From an uncultured Mucispirillum sp. (GTDB lineage Bacteria; Chrysiogenota; Deferribacteres; Deferribacterales; Mucispirillaceae): a stretch of 7,445 bases of DNA. A program made the translations under genes and the position numbers. Below are positions 1 through 6,910 of the stretch, piece by piece. The notes beneath the pieces were generated by a model that was not told the origin of the DNA, did no database searches, and worked only from the letters and a program-made list of their open reading frames with translations. Each line of letters starts with the position of its first letter. Position 1 is the first letter of the stretch. The DNA is taken from NCBI GenBank assembly GCA_947177675.1, contig CAMWVK010000062.1, positions 1 to 7,445 on the forward strand, read 5' to 3'.

Positions 1-45
1 ATATATGATTTTATTATAATTATGTTATAATTTGATGAAAAATAC

Positions 46-74
46 TTGCTTATTTATAAAAAATAATATAAAAT
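46..74 (+). promoter_or_regulatory. Possible sigma-70-type promoter of the glp operon
   Basis: TTGCTT at 46-51 could be a -35 box and TAAAAT at 69-74 a -10 box, with a 17-base spacer. The leader ends 37 bases later at the glpA start. The stretch is so AT-rich that box-like matches are expected by chance: TATAAT also occurs at 15-20 and 26-31, without a convincing -35 partner inside the window. A 7-bp inverted repeat, CTTATTT (49-55) and AAATAAG (71-77), brackets the spacer and -10 and could be an operator, but no known regulator site is recognised. Low confidence. Confidence 0.3.
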
Positions 75-96
75 AAGTCATGTAAGAAAATTGTGT

Positions 97-104
97 AAGA
101 GAGG
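97..104 (+). promoter_or_regulatory. Ribosome binding site deciding the glpA start
   Basis: AAGAGAGG at 97-104 is a purine-rich Shine-Dalgarno sequence ending 7 bases before the ATG at 112. It lies downstream of the alternative in-frame TTG at 91, so it can only serve the ATG at 112. The resulting protein begins a few residues before the FAD-binding glycine motif, as expected for this family. Confidence 0.75.
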
Positions 105-111
105 TTCTATT

Positions 112-1716
112 ATGATATCTACCACAGTTATTATTATAGGTGGCGGTGCAACTGGCAGTGGTGTTCTGCGGGATTTAAGTATGCGTGGTATACCTGCAAT
201 AATGCTTGAGCAGGGTGGTTTAGCATACGGCACAAGTTCTCGTTTCCATGGGCTGTTGCACAGTGGTGCTAGATATGCTGTTAATGATAATGAATCAGCA
301 CATGAATGTATTGAAGAAAATATGATTCTTCGTAAGATTGGTAAGCATTGCGTTGAATTAACAGAAGGCTTTTTTGTGCAAACACCAGAAGATGATAAAG
401 AATTTGCTCCAAAATGGCTTGAAGGCTGTAAAACAGCAGGTATTAAAACAGAGGAAATTTCATTAGAAGAAGCTTTTAAATTGGAACCAAATCTTTCTAG
501 AAATATATCTAAAGTCTATAAAGTGCCAGATTCCTGTATAGATGGTTTTCGCCTTGTTTGGCATAATGCTATGAGTGCCAGAAAATATGGTGGTGAGTTA
601 TATACATATCATAAAGTAGTAGAGATAATTACTGAAAGCGGTAAAATTAAAGGTCTTAAAGCTTTAAACAAAGTAACAAATGAAATAGTAGAATTTGGCT
701 GTGATTATATAGTTAATGCTTCAGGTTCATGGGCTGGTGAAATGGTTGCTCTTTCAGGTCTTGCTCCACTTCCTATTTCTCCAGACAGAGGAACATTAGT
801 TGTTTTTAATCACAGGTTTACATCAAGAGTAATTAACAGGCTGCACAAAAGCTCTGATGGTGATATTTTCGTTCCACATGGCTCAGTTACTATTTTAGGG
901 ACTACATCTGCAGAAGCAGATGCACCAGATGATAAAACACCTACAAGCAGTGAAGTTAAAAAACTTTTAGATATAGGCAGAATTGTTTTCCCACATTTAG
1001 ATGATTATAGAATACTTCGTGCTTTTGCTGGAACTCGTCCACTTTACGGTGCAAAAGGAGCAGGCAGGTCTGCAAGCCGTAACTTTAATATTGTTAACCA
1101 CACAGAAGAAGGACTTTCAGGATTTGTTTCTATATTTGGCGGCAAACTGACTACATACAGGCTTATGGCTGAAAAAGTAAGTGATGTAGTTGCAAATATG
1201 GCAGGAGTTACTGCAAAATGCCGCACAGCAGATGAACCAATAATTCCAGATGTATCAGAAAGCACTATAAACAAAGGAAAAAAATATTTTCCACAAGGTG
1301 CTGTAAATATTGTTGCTGATAGAATAGGTGCAGACTTTGATAAAGTGCTTGATAATATAGAAAAAAATAAAGAAAAAAATGAGCTTGTATGCGAGTGTGA
1401 AATGGTAACATTATCAGAAATCAAATATGTAGCCCAAGATGATGCATCATATTATTTAAATGATATAAGGCTTCGAACAAGGCTTGGTATGGGAACATGT
1501 CAAGGCACTTTCTGCTCATTAAGAGCAATAGCTGCATTAGAAAATGAAAATATAGAAATGAAGCTAAAACCTTCAGATAATATTAAAAATTTTTTACAAG
1601 AAAGGTGGAATGGACTTCGTCCTGCATTATGGGGCGGTCAGTTAAAAGAAGCTGAGCTTACAAGAGCAATTTATCTTTCTACACTTAATTTTGATGGAGA
1701 AAGTTATGAGGCATAA
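112..1716 (+). CDS. glpA: Anaerobic glycerol-3-phosphate dehydrogenase subunit A (FAD, [2Fe-2S])
   Basis: Catalytic subunit that oxidises sn-glycerol 3-phosphate to dihydroxyacetone phosphate on FAD. Electrons then pass through GlpB and GlpC to the membrane quinone pool (family knowledge). The 534-residue product is close to the E. coli length of about 542. The N-terminus has the dinucleotide-binding motif VIIIGGGATGSG at 6-17 (G10, G12, G15), followed by the family block around HGLLHSGARYAV. The DAO-type oxidase domain fills roughly the first 370 residues and includes GTRPLYG (R309) and GGKLTTYR (343-350), both typical of G3P dehydrogenases. The C-terminal BFD-like domain holds four cysteines, C427, C429, C463 and C468 (CxC ... 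Cx4C), the expected [2Fe-2S] ligands. These distinguish it from most plain aerobic GlpD enzymes. The ATG at 112 is chosen over the TTG at 91 because the ribosome binding site at 97-104 fits only the former. It is the first gene of the operon and overlaps glpB by 11 bases. Confidence 0.97.
   Translation: MISTTVIIIGGGATGSGVLRDLSMRGIPAIMLEQGGLAYGTSSRFHGLLHSGARYAVNDNESAHECIEENMILRKIGKHCVELTEGFFVQTPEDDKEFAPKWLEGCKTAGIKTEEISLEEAFKLEPNLSRNISKVYKVPDSCIDGFRLVWHNAMSARKYGGELYTYHKVVEIITESGKIKGLKALNKVTNEIVEFGCDYIVNASGSWAGEMVALSGLAPLPISPDRGTLVVFNHRFTSRVINRLHKSSDGDIFVPHGSVTILGTTSAEADAPDDKTPTSSEVKKLLDIGRIVFPHLDDYRILRAFAGTRPLYGAKGAGRSASRNFNIVNHTEEGLSGFVSIFGGKLTTYRLMAEKVSDVVANMAGVTAKCRTADEPIIPDVSESTINKGKKYFPQGAVNIVADRIGADFDKVLDNIEKNKEKNELVCECEMVTLSEIKYVAQDDASYYLNDIRLRTRLGMGTCQGTFCSLRAIAALENENIEMKLKPSDNIKNFLQERWNGLRPALWGGQLKEAELTRAIYLSTLNFDGESYEA
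1696..1699 (+). promoter_or_regulatory. Ribosome binding site of glpB inside the end of glpA
   Basis: GGAG at 1696-1699, extended by AAAG, lies 6 bases before the ATG at 1706. The competing in-frame starts (TTG 1691, ATG 1694) have no comparable sequence upstream. The site is within the last codons of glpA, which suggests that glpB translation is coupled to glpA translation. Confidence 0.7.
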
Positions 1717-2974
1717 TGATATATTAATTGTTGGAGCAGGTATGGCAGGTCTTATGGCTGCTGTTACAGCTGCTAAATCAGGGGCATCTGTCAGTATATT
1801 ATCTGAGGGTGCTGGAGTTATTTCAATAGGCAGTGGTGCTGTTGATTTTTTAGGATATATTAATGGTAAAAAAATAACAGATAATCCATTTGATCATTTA
1901 TTAAAGCTTGGTGAAGAGCATCCATATAACATTATTGGTGCAGAAAATATAAAAAATGCTTTTGCAAGCCTTATGGAAATATCTAAAGCTAACGGATATG
2001 AAATAAAAATGAATGAAGACGGGATTAATCAAACTGCAATTTCTATTGCAGGAACAACAAAGCCTACTTATATATGCAGTGAATCAAATAATGCGTCAAG
2101 AATATTAAAAGCTAAAAAAATACTTTTTGCAGGTGTTGAATTTTTAAAAGATGCTCAGCCTGCACTGGCAGTAAAACAGGCTAAACAATATAAAGTATTT
2201 GCTGATGCAGAGATAAATTCTGCTTTATTAAAGTCTCCATTTGGAAAAACTCACAGGGTGCTTAACAGCCTTGATTTAGCACGGTATGTAGATAAAGAAG
2301 AAGGATTTAACTGGCTTAAAAATGAGCTTGCAAAAGCTGCTGTTGGCTATGATGCAGTTATTATTCCACCAATATGCGGCACAGTAAACTATACTAAACA
2401 TTTTAAAGAACTTCAAAATCTTGGCTTTGTTTTAGTAGAAGCAGTATCTATTCCGCCAGGTGTTGGTGGTTACAGGTTGAGAAATGCTTTAATTAATGAA
2501 GCTAAAAAATTAAATGTGAAATTTATTGAAAACTGCAATGTTCAAAGAGCAGTTATAGAAAATGGTAAATGTAAAAGTGTAACAGCATTGCATAATAATA
2601 TAGCTGGTGCTTTAGAAACAGAATATACTGCAGATAAATTTATTATAGCAACAGGTGGTGTCATAGGCGGCGGCATTGCAGCTACCCCAGATAAGGTATA
2701 TGAAACAATTTTCAATATAGCAATAGATTCACCAGTTTCTGTTGAAGAAAGGTCAGATAAAAATGTTTTTGGCAGCCATCTTTTTACAAGATTTGGTGTG
2801 AAAGTAAACAGTAAACTGCAGGCATTAGACAGTAAAGGAAGTCTTTTATATGATAATGTTTTTTTTGCAGGAAATACTTTAGCAGATTATGATTTTCCAA
2901 CTGAAAAATCAGGTTATGGAGTAGCCTGCTCAACAGGTTATACTGCTGCATTATCAGCATTAGCAAGTGAATAA
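1706..2974 (+). CDS. glpB: Anaerobic glycerol-3-phosphate dehydrogenase subunit B (flavoprotein)
   Basis: Second subunit of the GlpABC complex. In E. coli it is a flavoprotein (FMN) that relays electrons from GlpA to the iron-sulfur subunit GlpC. The product is 422 residues, close to the roughly 419 of E. coli GlpB. A Rossmann-type motif DILIVGAGMAG lies at 5-15 (G10, G12, G15), followed by the family-typical Gly/Ser-rich stretch ISIGSGAVDFLGY near residues 45-57. Near the C-terminus, NVFFAGNTLADYDFPTEKSG followed by a Gly-Tyr-Gly and Ser-Thr-Gly stretch is the expected flavin-contacting segment. No cysteine cluster is seen, consistent with a flavin-only subunit. The start at 1706 is preferred over the upstream in-frame TTG (1691) and ATG (1694) because of the GGAG at 1696-1699 and because the protein then begins just before the first beta strand. 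It lies between glpA (11-base overlap) and glpC (14-base gap), in the canonical A-B-C order. Confidence 0.95.
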   Translation: MRHNDILIVGAGMAGLMAAVTAAKSGASVSILSEGAGVISIGSGAVDFLGYINGKKITDNPFDHLLKLGEEHPYNIIGAENIKNAFASLMEISKANGYEIKMNEDGINQTAISIAGTTKPTYICSESNNASRILKAKKILFAGVEFLKDAQPALAVKQAKQYKVFADAEINSALLKSPFGKTHRVLNSLDLARYVDKEEGFNWLKNELAKAAVGYDAVIIPPICGTVNYTKHFKELQNLGFVLVEAVSIPPGVGGYRLRNALINEAKKLNVKFIENCNVQRAVIENGKCKSVTALHNNIAGALETEYTADKFIIATGGVIGGGIAATPDKVYETIFNIAIDSPVSVEERSDKNVFGSHLFTRFGVKVNSKLQALDSKGSLLYDNVFFAGNTLADYDFPTEKSGYGVACSTGYTAALSALASE

Positions 2975-2988
2975 AAGGAGAAGTTACT

Positions 2989-4185
2989 ATGTCGTCAGAA
3001 CATATAAATCCTGATAAATGTATAGCATGCACAATATGTCAAGTTCACTGTCCTGTAGCAAAAGTTACGCCTAATTTTTTAGGACCAAGGTTAATAGGTC
3101 CAGCTTATGAAAGATTTAGGCTTTTAGATGTTGCAGAAGAAGAATCACTGCATTACTGTGCAAACTGTAAAAACTGTGATATTGCCTGTCCACAGGGTGT
3201 TGCTGTGTCTACACTTAATATGGTTGCAAGATGCGAATATACAGAGAAAAATGGTGGCAAACTGCGTGACTGGGTATTAAGTCATGGTGGTTTTTTAGCT
3301 GATGTATTTAAATATATTCCTACTTGGATGAAAAATTTTGGTATGCATAATCCAGCAACAAGACTTTTACTTGATGCAATAGGTATTTCTAAAAAAGCAC
3401 CAATACCAAAATTTGATAAACATTTCAGGCTTGTTTGTAAAAAATTAAAACAGCCAAAATTAGATAAAAAAATAGTTTATTTTCCAGGCTGTTATGTTGA
3501 TGATTATGATTATTCCATTGGTTTAGATATGATATGGATATTTAATCAGGCAGGATATGAAGTAATAGTTCCTGAACAGTTTTCATGCTGTGGTCTGCCG
3601 CTCGTATCTAACGGCTTTATGAAAGATGCAGCAAAAAATGCAGCAAAAAATGTGGCAGTTATTAAAGAATATCAAGAAAAAGGTATTCCTGTTGTTACAG
3701 GGTGTCCAAGCTGTTCCTTAATGTTTAAAAAAGATGTGCCAGAGATGTTTCCAGAAGTTGTGTATGACAGCTATAAAGGTGGTGTAATGGATGCTCAGGA
3801 ATTTCTTATGGGCTGTGTAGAACGCGGTGAATTAAGTTTTGCAGGCAAAACTTCTGAAAAATCAATTATATACCATTCTCCATGTCATTTAAGAGCCCAA
3901 GGTATAGGCTTGCCAAGTATAGACTTAATTGAAAAGCTTACAAGCATCAAAGTGCAGAATGCACAGGCTGGATGCTGTGGTATTTCTGGAAGTTATGGAT
4001 TTAAAAAGGAAAAATATCAAATAGGTATGGAAGTTGGTAAAGAGCTTTTTGATACAATTAAAAATAGTAACTATGATATAGTTACAACTGAATGTGGAAC
4101 ATGTCAGACACAGATTAAACATGGGACAGGTCAGAGAGCTTATCACCCTGTTACAGTTATTAGAAAATTAATAGAAAATAAATAA
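2989..4185 (+). CDS. glpC: Anaerobic glycerol-3-phosphate dehydrogenase subunit C (4Fe-4S, CCG domains)
   Basis: Iron-sulfur subunit that tethers GlpAB to the inner face of the membrane and delivers electrons to quinone (family knowledge). It is 398 residues, against about 396 in E. coli. Two ferredoxin-type 4Fe-4S motifs are visible: CIACTICQVHCP with C11, C14, C17 and C21, and CANCKNCDIACP with C57, C60, C63 and C67. Two cysteine-rich CCG domains follow. The first has FPGC (C168), SCCG (C200-C201) and GCPSC (C239, C242). The second has HSPCH (C299), GCCG (C329-C330) and ECGTC (C369, C372). These are the heterodisulfide-reductase-like repeats of the GlpC/HdrB/LutA group. No transmembrane helix is evident, so membrane contact is presumably peripheral. 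The ATG at 2989 has AAAGGAGAAG just upstream. An exact 12-bp tandem repeat at 3628-3651 encodes AAKN twice. The order directly after glpA and glpB makes GlpC far more likely than a stand-alone lactate- or glycolate-oxidase subunit. Confidence 0.97.
   Translation: MSSEHINPDKCIACTICQVHCPVAKVTPNFLGPRLIGPAYERFRLLDVAEEESLHYCANCKNCDIACPQGVAVSTLNMVARCEYTEKNGGKLRDWVLSHGGFLADVFKYIPTWMKNFGMHNPATRLLLDAIGISKKAPIPKFDKHFRLVCKKLKQPKLDKKIVYFPGCYVDDYDYSIGLDMIWIFNQAGYEVIVPEQFSCCGLPLVSNGFMKDAAKNAAKNVAVIKEYQEKGIPVVTGCPSCSLMFKKDVPEMFPEVVYDSYKGGVMDAQEFLMGCVERGELSFAGKTSEKSIIYHSPCHLRAQGIGLPSIDLIEKLTSIKVQNAQAGCCGISGSYGFKKEKYQIGMEVGKELFDTIKNSNYDIVTTECGTCQTQIKHGTGQRAYHPVTVIRKLIENK
3628..3651 (+). repeat. Exact 12-bp tandem repeat inside glpC
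   Basis: The unit GCAGCAAAAAAT occurs twice back to back (3628-3639 and 3640-3651), in frame, encoding Ala-Ala-Lys-Asn at residues 214-217 and 218-221. Each unit contains an A6 run. It falls in the helical stretch after the first SCCG motif, so gain or loss of a unit would keep the frame. Confidence 0.9.
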
Positions 4186-4273
4186 AATAATTTTATAAGT
4201 ATAGGGTTTAGAATTAAGGAGTGATTATAGAGTAAGATGTAATCAATACATAAAAAAAATTGAGGAGGTATTC

Positions 4274-5257
4274 ATGAGTAGTGTTATGGTTACTATTATC
4301 TATGCTTTTTGCGGTGGTATATTTGGTGCAAGTATAGGTGCATTATGGGCATTCATTTTATGTACTATTATTGCAGTAATGGGTGCATTAGTAGTATTAG
4401 CAGGTGGCTCGGATTTTATTTTAATGCAGGTAGCATTAGGGCCAATATTTGGACCTGCGGCTGGTGGCTTCTTATCAGGTGTAGTTGCTGCTACTTATTC
4501 TCACGGTGTTAAAAAAAATCACCCAACTAATAATGCTAAGGATATAGTTACTCCTCTTATGGGGACTTCCTGGGATGTTTTATTTGTTGGCGGTATAACA
4601 GCTGTTATCTCTTTCTATTTTGCAATGTTATTATCAAAAATACCTTTTATTCAGTTAGGTGATACAGGTGCAATTTCAATTATTATTTTATCACTGCTTT
4701 CTCGTGTGCTATTTTTAAAAGAAAGTATTTTTGGAAGCAGAGAATCTATCCAGCAGCATGGTATATTTGGAACAAATCATTATGAACTATCATGGTGCGG
4801 TTATATGACACCCAAACCACTTCTTATGATGATTGGTATATCTATGGGTGGTGTTTCTGCAGCAATTGCAGCAGGTACATTATCAGTTCTTCGCCCATTA
4901 GTTGAAAGTGGTCAGATTAATGCAAGTCTTGCATGGACTGTGCCTCTGTTTTTTACATGGGGCATATCTGGTATTATGCTTACAATGATGGCTTTAGGTC
5001 AAGGTGCAATAGGAAAAGTACCAGTTACACATGCTATAAGCCTTGTTGGTGCATTAATGTTTTTACATACTGAACCACTTGTTGGAGCAAATACAGCAAT
5101 ACTTTTTGGTATATTAGGCGGTATTATGGGTATGGCAGTGCAGGAATTTGGTGCAAGAGTTTTCTGGAACCATGGTGGCAACCATATTGACCCACCTGCA
5201 TTTTCTATTGCAGTAAATACACTATTTATTAATATATTATTTTCTTTCATAATTTAA
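4274..5257 (+). CDS. Polytopic membrane protein of unassigned function, candidate glycerol/G3P permease
   Basis: No named family is recognised with certainty. The 327-residue product is almost wholly hydrophobic and Gly/Ala-rich, with about nine or ten probable membrane segments near residues 6-28, 29-44, 50-75, 98-120, 131-149, 183-206, 218-241, 250-265, 270-297 and 309-327. No signal peptide is needed. It has no NPA boxes, so it is not an aquaglyceroporin, and nothing suggests an MFS-type GlpT. Two halves look related: VMGALVVL (35-42) matches LVGALMFL (257-264), and [15 protein letters not shown] (59-73) matches [15 protein letters not shown] (278-292). Each is followed by Asn-His-x-x-Asn...Asp (N82, H83, N86, D90; N299, H300, N303, D306). 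A central polar loop holds [17 protein letters not shown] (162-178). GAGGAGGT ends 5 bases before the ATG. It lies 88 bases after glpC, with no clear promoter or terminator in that gap, and 20 bases before glpK. The position implies substrate uptake for GlpK or GlpABC (inference). From memory, haloarchaeal glycerol operons also carry a non-aquaporin membrane gene near glpK; homology was not tested. Confidence 0.9.
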   Translation: MSSVMVTIIYAFCGGIFGASIGALWAFILCTIIAVMGALVVLAGGSDFILMQVALGPIFGPAAGGFLSGVVAATYSHGVKKNHPTNNAKDIVTPLMGTSWDVLFVGGITAVISFYFAMLLSKIPFIQLGDTGAISIIILSLLSRVLFLKESIFGSRESIQQHGIFGTNHYELSWCGYMTPKPLLMMIGISMGGVSAAIAAGTLSVLRPLVESGQINASLAWTVPLFFTWGISGIMLTMMALGQGAIGKVPVTHAISLVGALMFLHTEPLVGANTAILFGILGGIMGMAVQEFGARVFWNHGGNHIDPPAFSIAVNTLFINILFSFII

Positions 5258-5277
5258 TATTAAGGAGGCACAAGTTT

Positions 5278-6771
5278 ATGGGAAAATATGTTTTAGCATT
5301 AGATCAGGGAACAACAAGTTCAAGAGCTATATTATTTGACAGAGAAAGTAATATAGTGCAGATAGCTCAGCAGGAATTTTCTCAGATTTTTCCACAGGAT
5401 GGCTGGGTAGAACATAACCCTAATGAAATATTTGATACTCAATCATCAGTTGTGAGAGAATGTGTAAAAAATGCAGGTATATCATCTAAAGATATAGCAG
5501 CAGTAGGTGTTACTAACCAGAGGGAAACAACTGTTGTATGGAATAAAAAAACTGGTGCTCCAATATATAATGCTATTGTTTGGCAGGATAGAAGAACATC
5601 AGCATACTGCGACAAATTAAAAGCAGAGGGAAAAACTGACTTAATTAGAGAAAAAACAGGACTTATTTTAGATTCATATTTTTCAGGCACAAAAATAAAA
5701 TGGATACTTGATAATGTTAATGGTGCAAGAGAGTTAGCAGAAAAAGGCGATTTACTATTTGGTAATATAGATACATGGCTTATTTGGAATTTTACAAAAG
5801 GCTCTGTTCATGCTACGGACCCATCAAACGCCAGCAGAACATTACTTTTTAATATCAATACAGGTATGTGGGATAAAGATTTATTAGAGCTTTTAGATAT
5901 TCCTGAATCACTTTTACCAAAAGTAATGCCATCATCAGGTATAATGGGGGAAATGCACCCTGAATTTTTAGGAGCCCCAATACCAATAGCAGGAGATGCT
6001 GGAGACCAGCAGGCTGCAACTTATGGTAATGCCTGCACAAAAGAAGGTATGGCAAAAAATACATACGGCACAGGCTGTTTCTTACTTATGAATACAGGTA
6101 AAATGCATAAATTAAGTGCAAATAATCTTCTTACAACAGTAGCATGGGATTCTGGCAGAGGGCTTCACTATGCTTTTGAAGGCTCTGTTTATATAGGCGG
6201 TGCAGTTGTTCAGTGGCTTAGAGATGGTTTGCAGATTATTAAAAATACATCAGATACGGAAGCTCTTGGTAAATCTGTTTCTGATAATGGCGGAGTATAT
6301 ATTGTGCCTGCATTTACAGGTCTTGGTGCTCCATACTGGGACCCTTATGCAAGAGGCACAATAGTTGGTATTACAAGAGGAACAACTAAAGCTCATATTG
6401 CTCGTGCTGGTTTAGAGTCTATTGCTTATCAGTCTTTAGATATAGTTCGCTGTATGGAAAAAGATGCTGGTATAAAAATGAGTACATTAAGAGTAGATGG
6501 TGGAGCAAGTCGCAATAATATGCTTATGCAATGTCAGGCAGATATGCTTGATGTGGTAGTTGAACGCCCTGTAATCACAGAAACAACTGCATTAGGTGCT
6601 GCATATCTTGCTGGTTTAGCAGTTAATTTTTGGAGCAGTGAAGAAGAAGTGCGTTCTATGTGGAAATTAGACAGATGTTTTGAGCCACAAATGTCTCAAG
6701 AACGCAGAGAAAAACAACTTTATGAATGGCATAAAGCTGTTAAGCGTGCTCAAAGCTGGGTAGAAGAATAA
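5278..6771 (+). CDS. glpK: Glycerol kinase
   Basis: Cytoplasmic FGGY-family kinase converting glycerol and ATP to sn-glycerol 3-phosphate, the substrate of GlpABC upstream. The 497 residues match the usual length of about 500. The phosphate-binding motif [10 protein letters not shown] starts at residue 8. Glycerol-contacting residues can be placed: R82-E83 in TNQRETT, W102 in VWQDRR, Y134 in DSYFSGTK, and D243 in AGDQQAA as the catalytic base. NTYGTGCF (261-268), [17 protein letters not shown] and [10 protein letters not shown] (405-414) are the nucleotide-side signatures. The regulatory loop before the catalytic Asp reads [14 protein letters not shown] (226-239). It lacks the GGKGGTR loop by which E. 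coli GlpK binds fructose 1,6-bisphosphate, and has Glu229 where Gram-positive enzymes carry the HPr-phosphorylated His, so neither control seems likely (inference from an alignment by eye). AAGGAGG at 5262-5268 precedes the ATG by 9 bases. It is the last gene of the operon and is followed by the terminator at 6797-6835. Confidence 0.98.
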   Translation: MGKYVLALDQGTTSSRAILFDRESNIVQIAQQEFSQIFPQDGWVEHNPNEIFDTQSSVVRECVKNAGISSKDIAAVGVTNQRETTVVWNKKTGAPIYNAIVWQDRRTSAYCDKLKAEGKTDLIREKTGLILDSYFSGTKIKWILDNVNGARELAEKGDLLFGNIDTWLIWNFTKGSVHATDPSNASRTLLFNINTGMWDKDLLELLDIPESLLPKVMPSSGIMGEMHPEFLGAPIPIAGDAGDQQAATYGNACTKEGMAKNTYGTGCFLLMNTGKMHKLSANNLLTTVAWDSGRGLHYAFEGSVYIGGAVVQWLRDGLQIIKNTSDTEALGKSVSDNGGVYIVPAFTGLGAPYWDPYARGTIVGITRGTTKAHIARAGLESIAYQSLDIVRCMEKDAGIKMSTLRVDGGASRNNMLMQCQADMLDVVVERPVITETTALGAAYLAGLAVNFWSSEEEVRSMWKLDRCFEPQMSQERREKQLYEWHKAVKRAQSWVEE

Positions 6772-6796
6772 TATAAATATATATTTAACAGAAGAA

Positions 6797-6835
6797 ATGC
6801 CCCATTTGTTATATACTAAATGGGGCATATTTTTT
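6797..6835 (+). terminator. Intrinsic terminator of the glp operon
   Basis: A perfect 11-bp stem (ATGCCCCATTT at 6797-6807 with AAATGGGGCAT at 6818-6828) encloses a 10-base loop. It is followed after one A by six T (6830-6835). It begins 25 bases after the glpK stop. On the opposite strand the stem would be followed by TTTCTTC, a weak U-tract, so it might also serve as a backup terminator for the convergent sodC. Confidence 0.88.
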
Positions 6836-6871
6836 GAAAAGTTATGTCAAATTTTATCAGCATTAATATAT

Positions 6872-6902
6872 TAATAAATTAAGTACAATATTTAATTTAT
6901 TA
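6872..6902. repeat. AT-only perfect inverted repeat downstream of sodC
   Basis: TAATAAATTAA (6872-6882) and TTAATTTATTA (6892-6902) form an 11-bp perfect inverted repeat around a 9-base spacer, starting 9 bases past the sodC stop. A smaller palindrome, ATTAATATATTAAT, lies at 6862-6875. There is no G/C in the stem and no U-tract on the minus strand, so it is a poor classical terminator. It could act as a 3' stabilising hairpin or be a chance product of AT-rich sequence. Confidence 0.45.
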
Positions 6903-6910
6903 TAAGTCTA

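Noticed and set aside
35..76. A 13-codon leader ORF (ATG at 35, TAA at 74-76)
   Set aside because: It has no ribosome binding site, no codon pattern or terminator-like structure to suggest an attenuator, and overlaps the possible promoter.
91..111. TTG at 91 as an upstream start for glpA, adding seven residues
   Set aside because: The only good ribosome binding site (97-104) lies downstream of this TTG, and the ATG at 112 puts the FAD motif at the usual distance from the N-terminus.
1044..1424. A 126-codon open frame on the minus strand inside glpA
   Set aside because: It is antisense to conserved glpA codons, rich in Ser/Phe/Thr as expected from a reverse reading frame, and matches no known protein type.
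4186..4273. A separate promoter or terminator between glpC and the membrane-protein gene
   Set aside because: TATAGA (4226-4231) and TAAGAT (4233-4238) resemble -10 boxes but have no suitable -35, and no stem followed by T-tract is present. AAGGAG at 4216-4221 precedes only a four-codon GTG frame.
4309..4512. A 67-codon open frame on the plus strand, out of frame with the membrane protein
   Set aside because: It is rich in Cys and Trp in a pattern typical of a shifted reading frame, and it lies fully inside a well-supported gene.
4274..5257. Calling the membrane protein GlpF (aquaglyceroporin) from its neighbours
   Set aside because: There are no NPA boxes, the protein is longer than the MIP family's usual 260-280 residues, and the helix layout differs.
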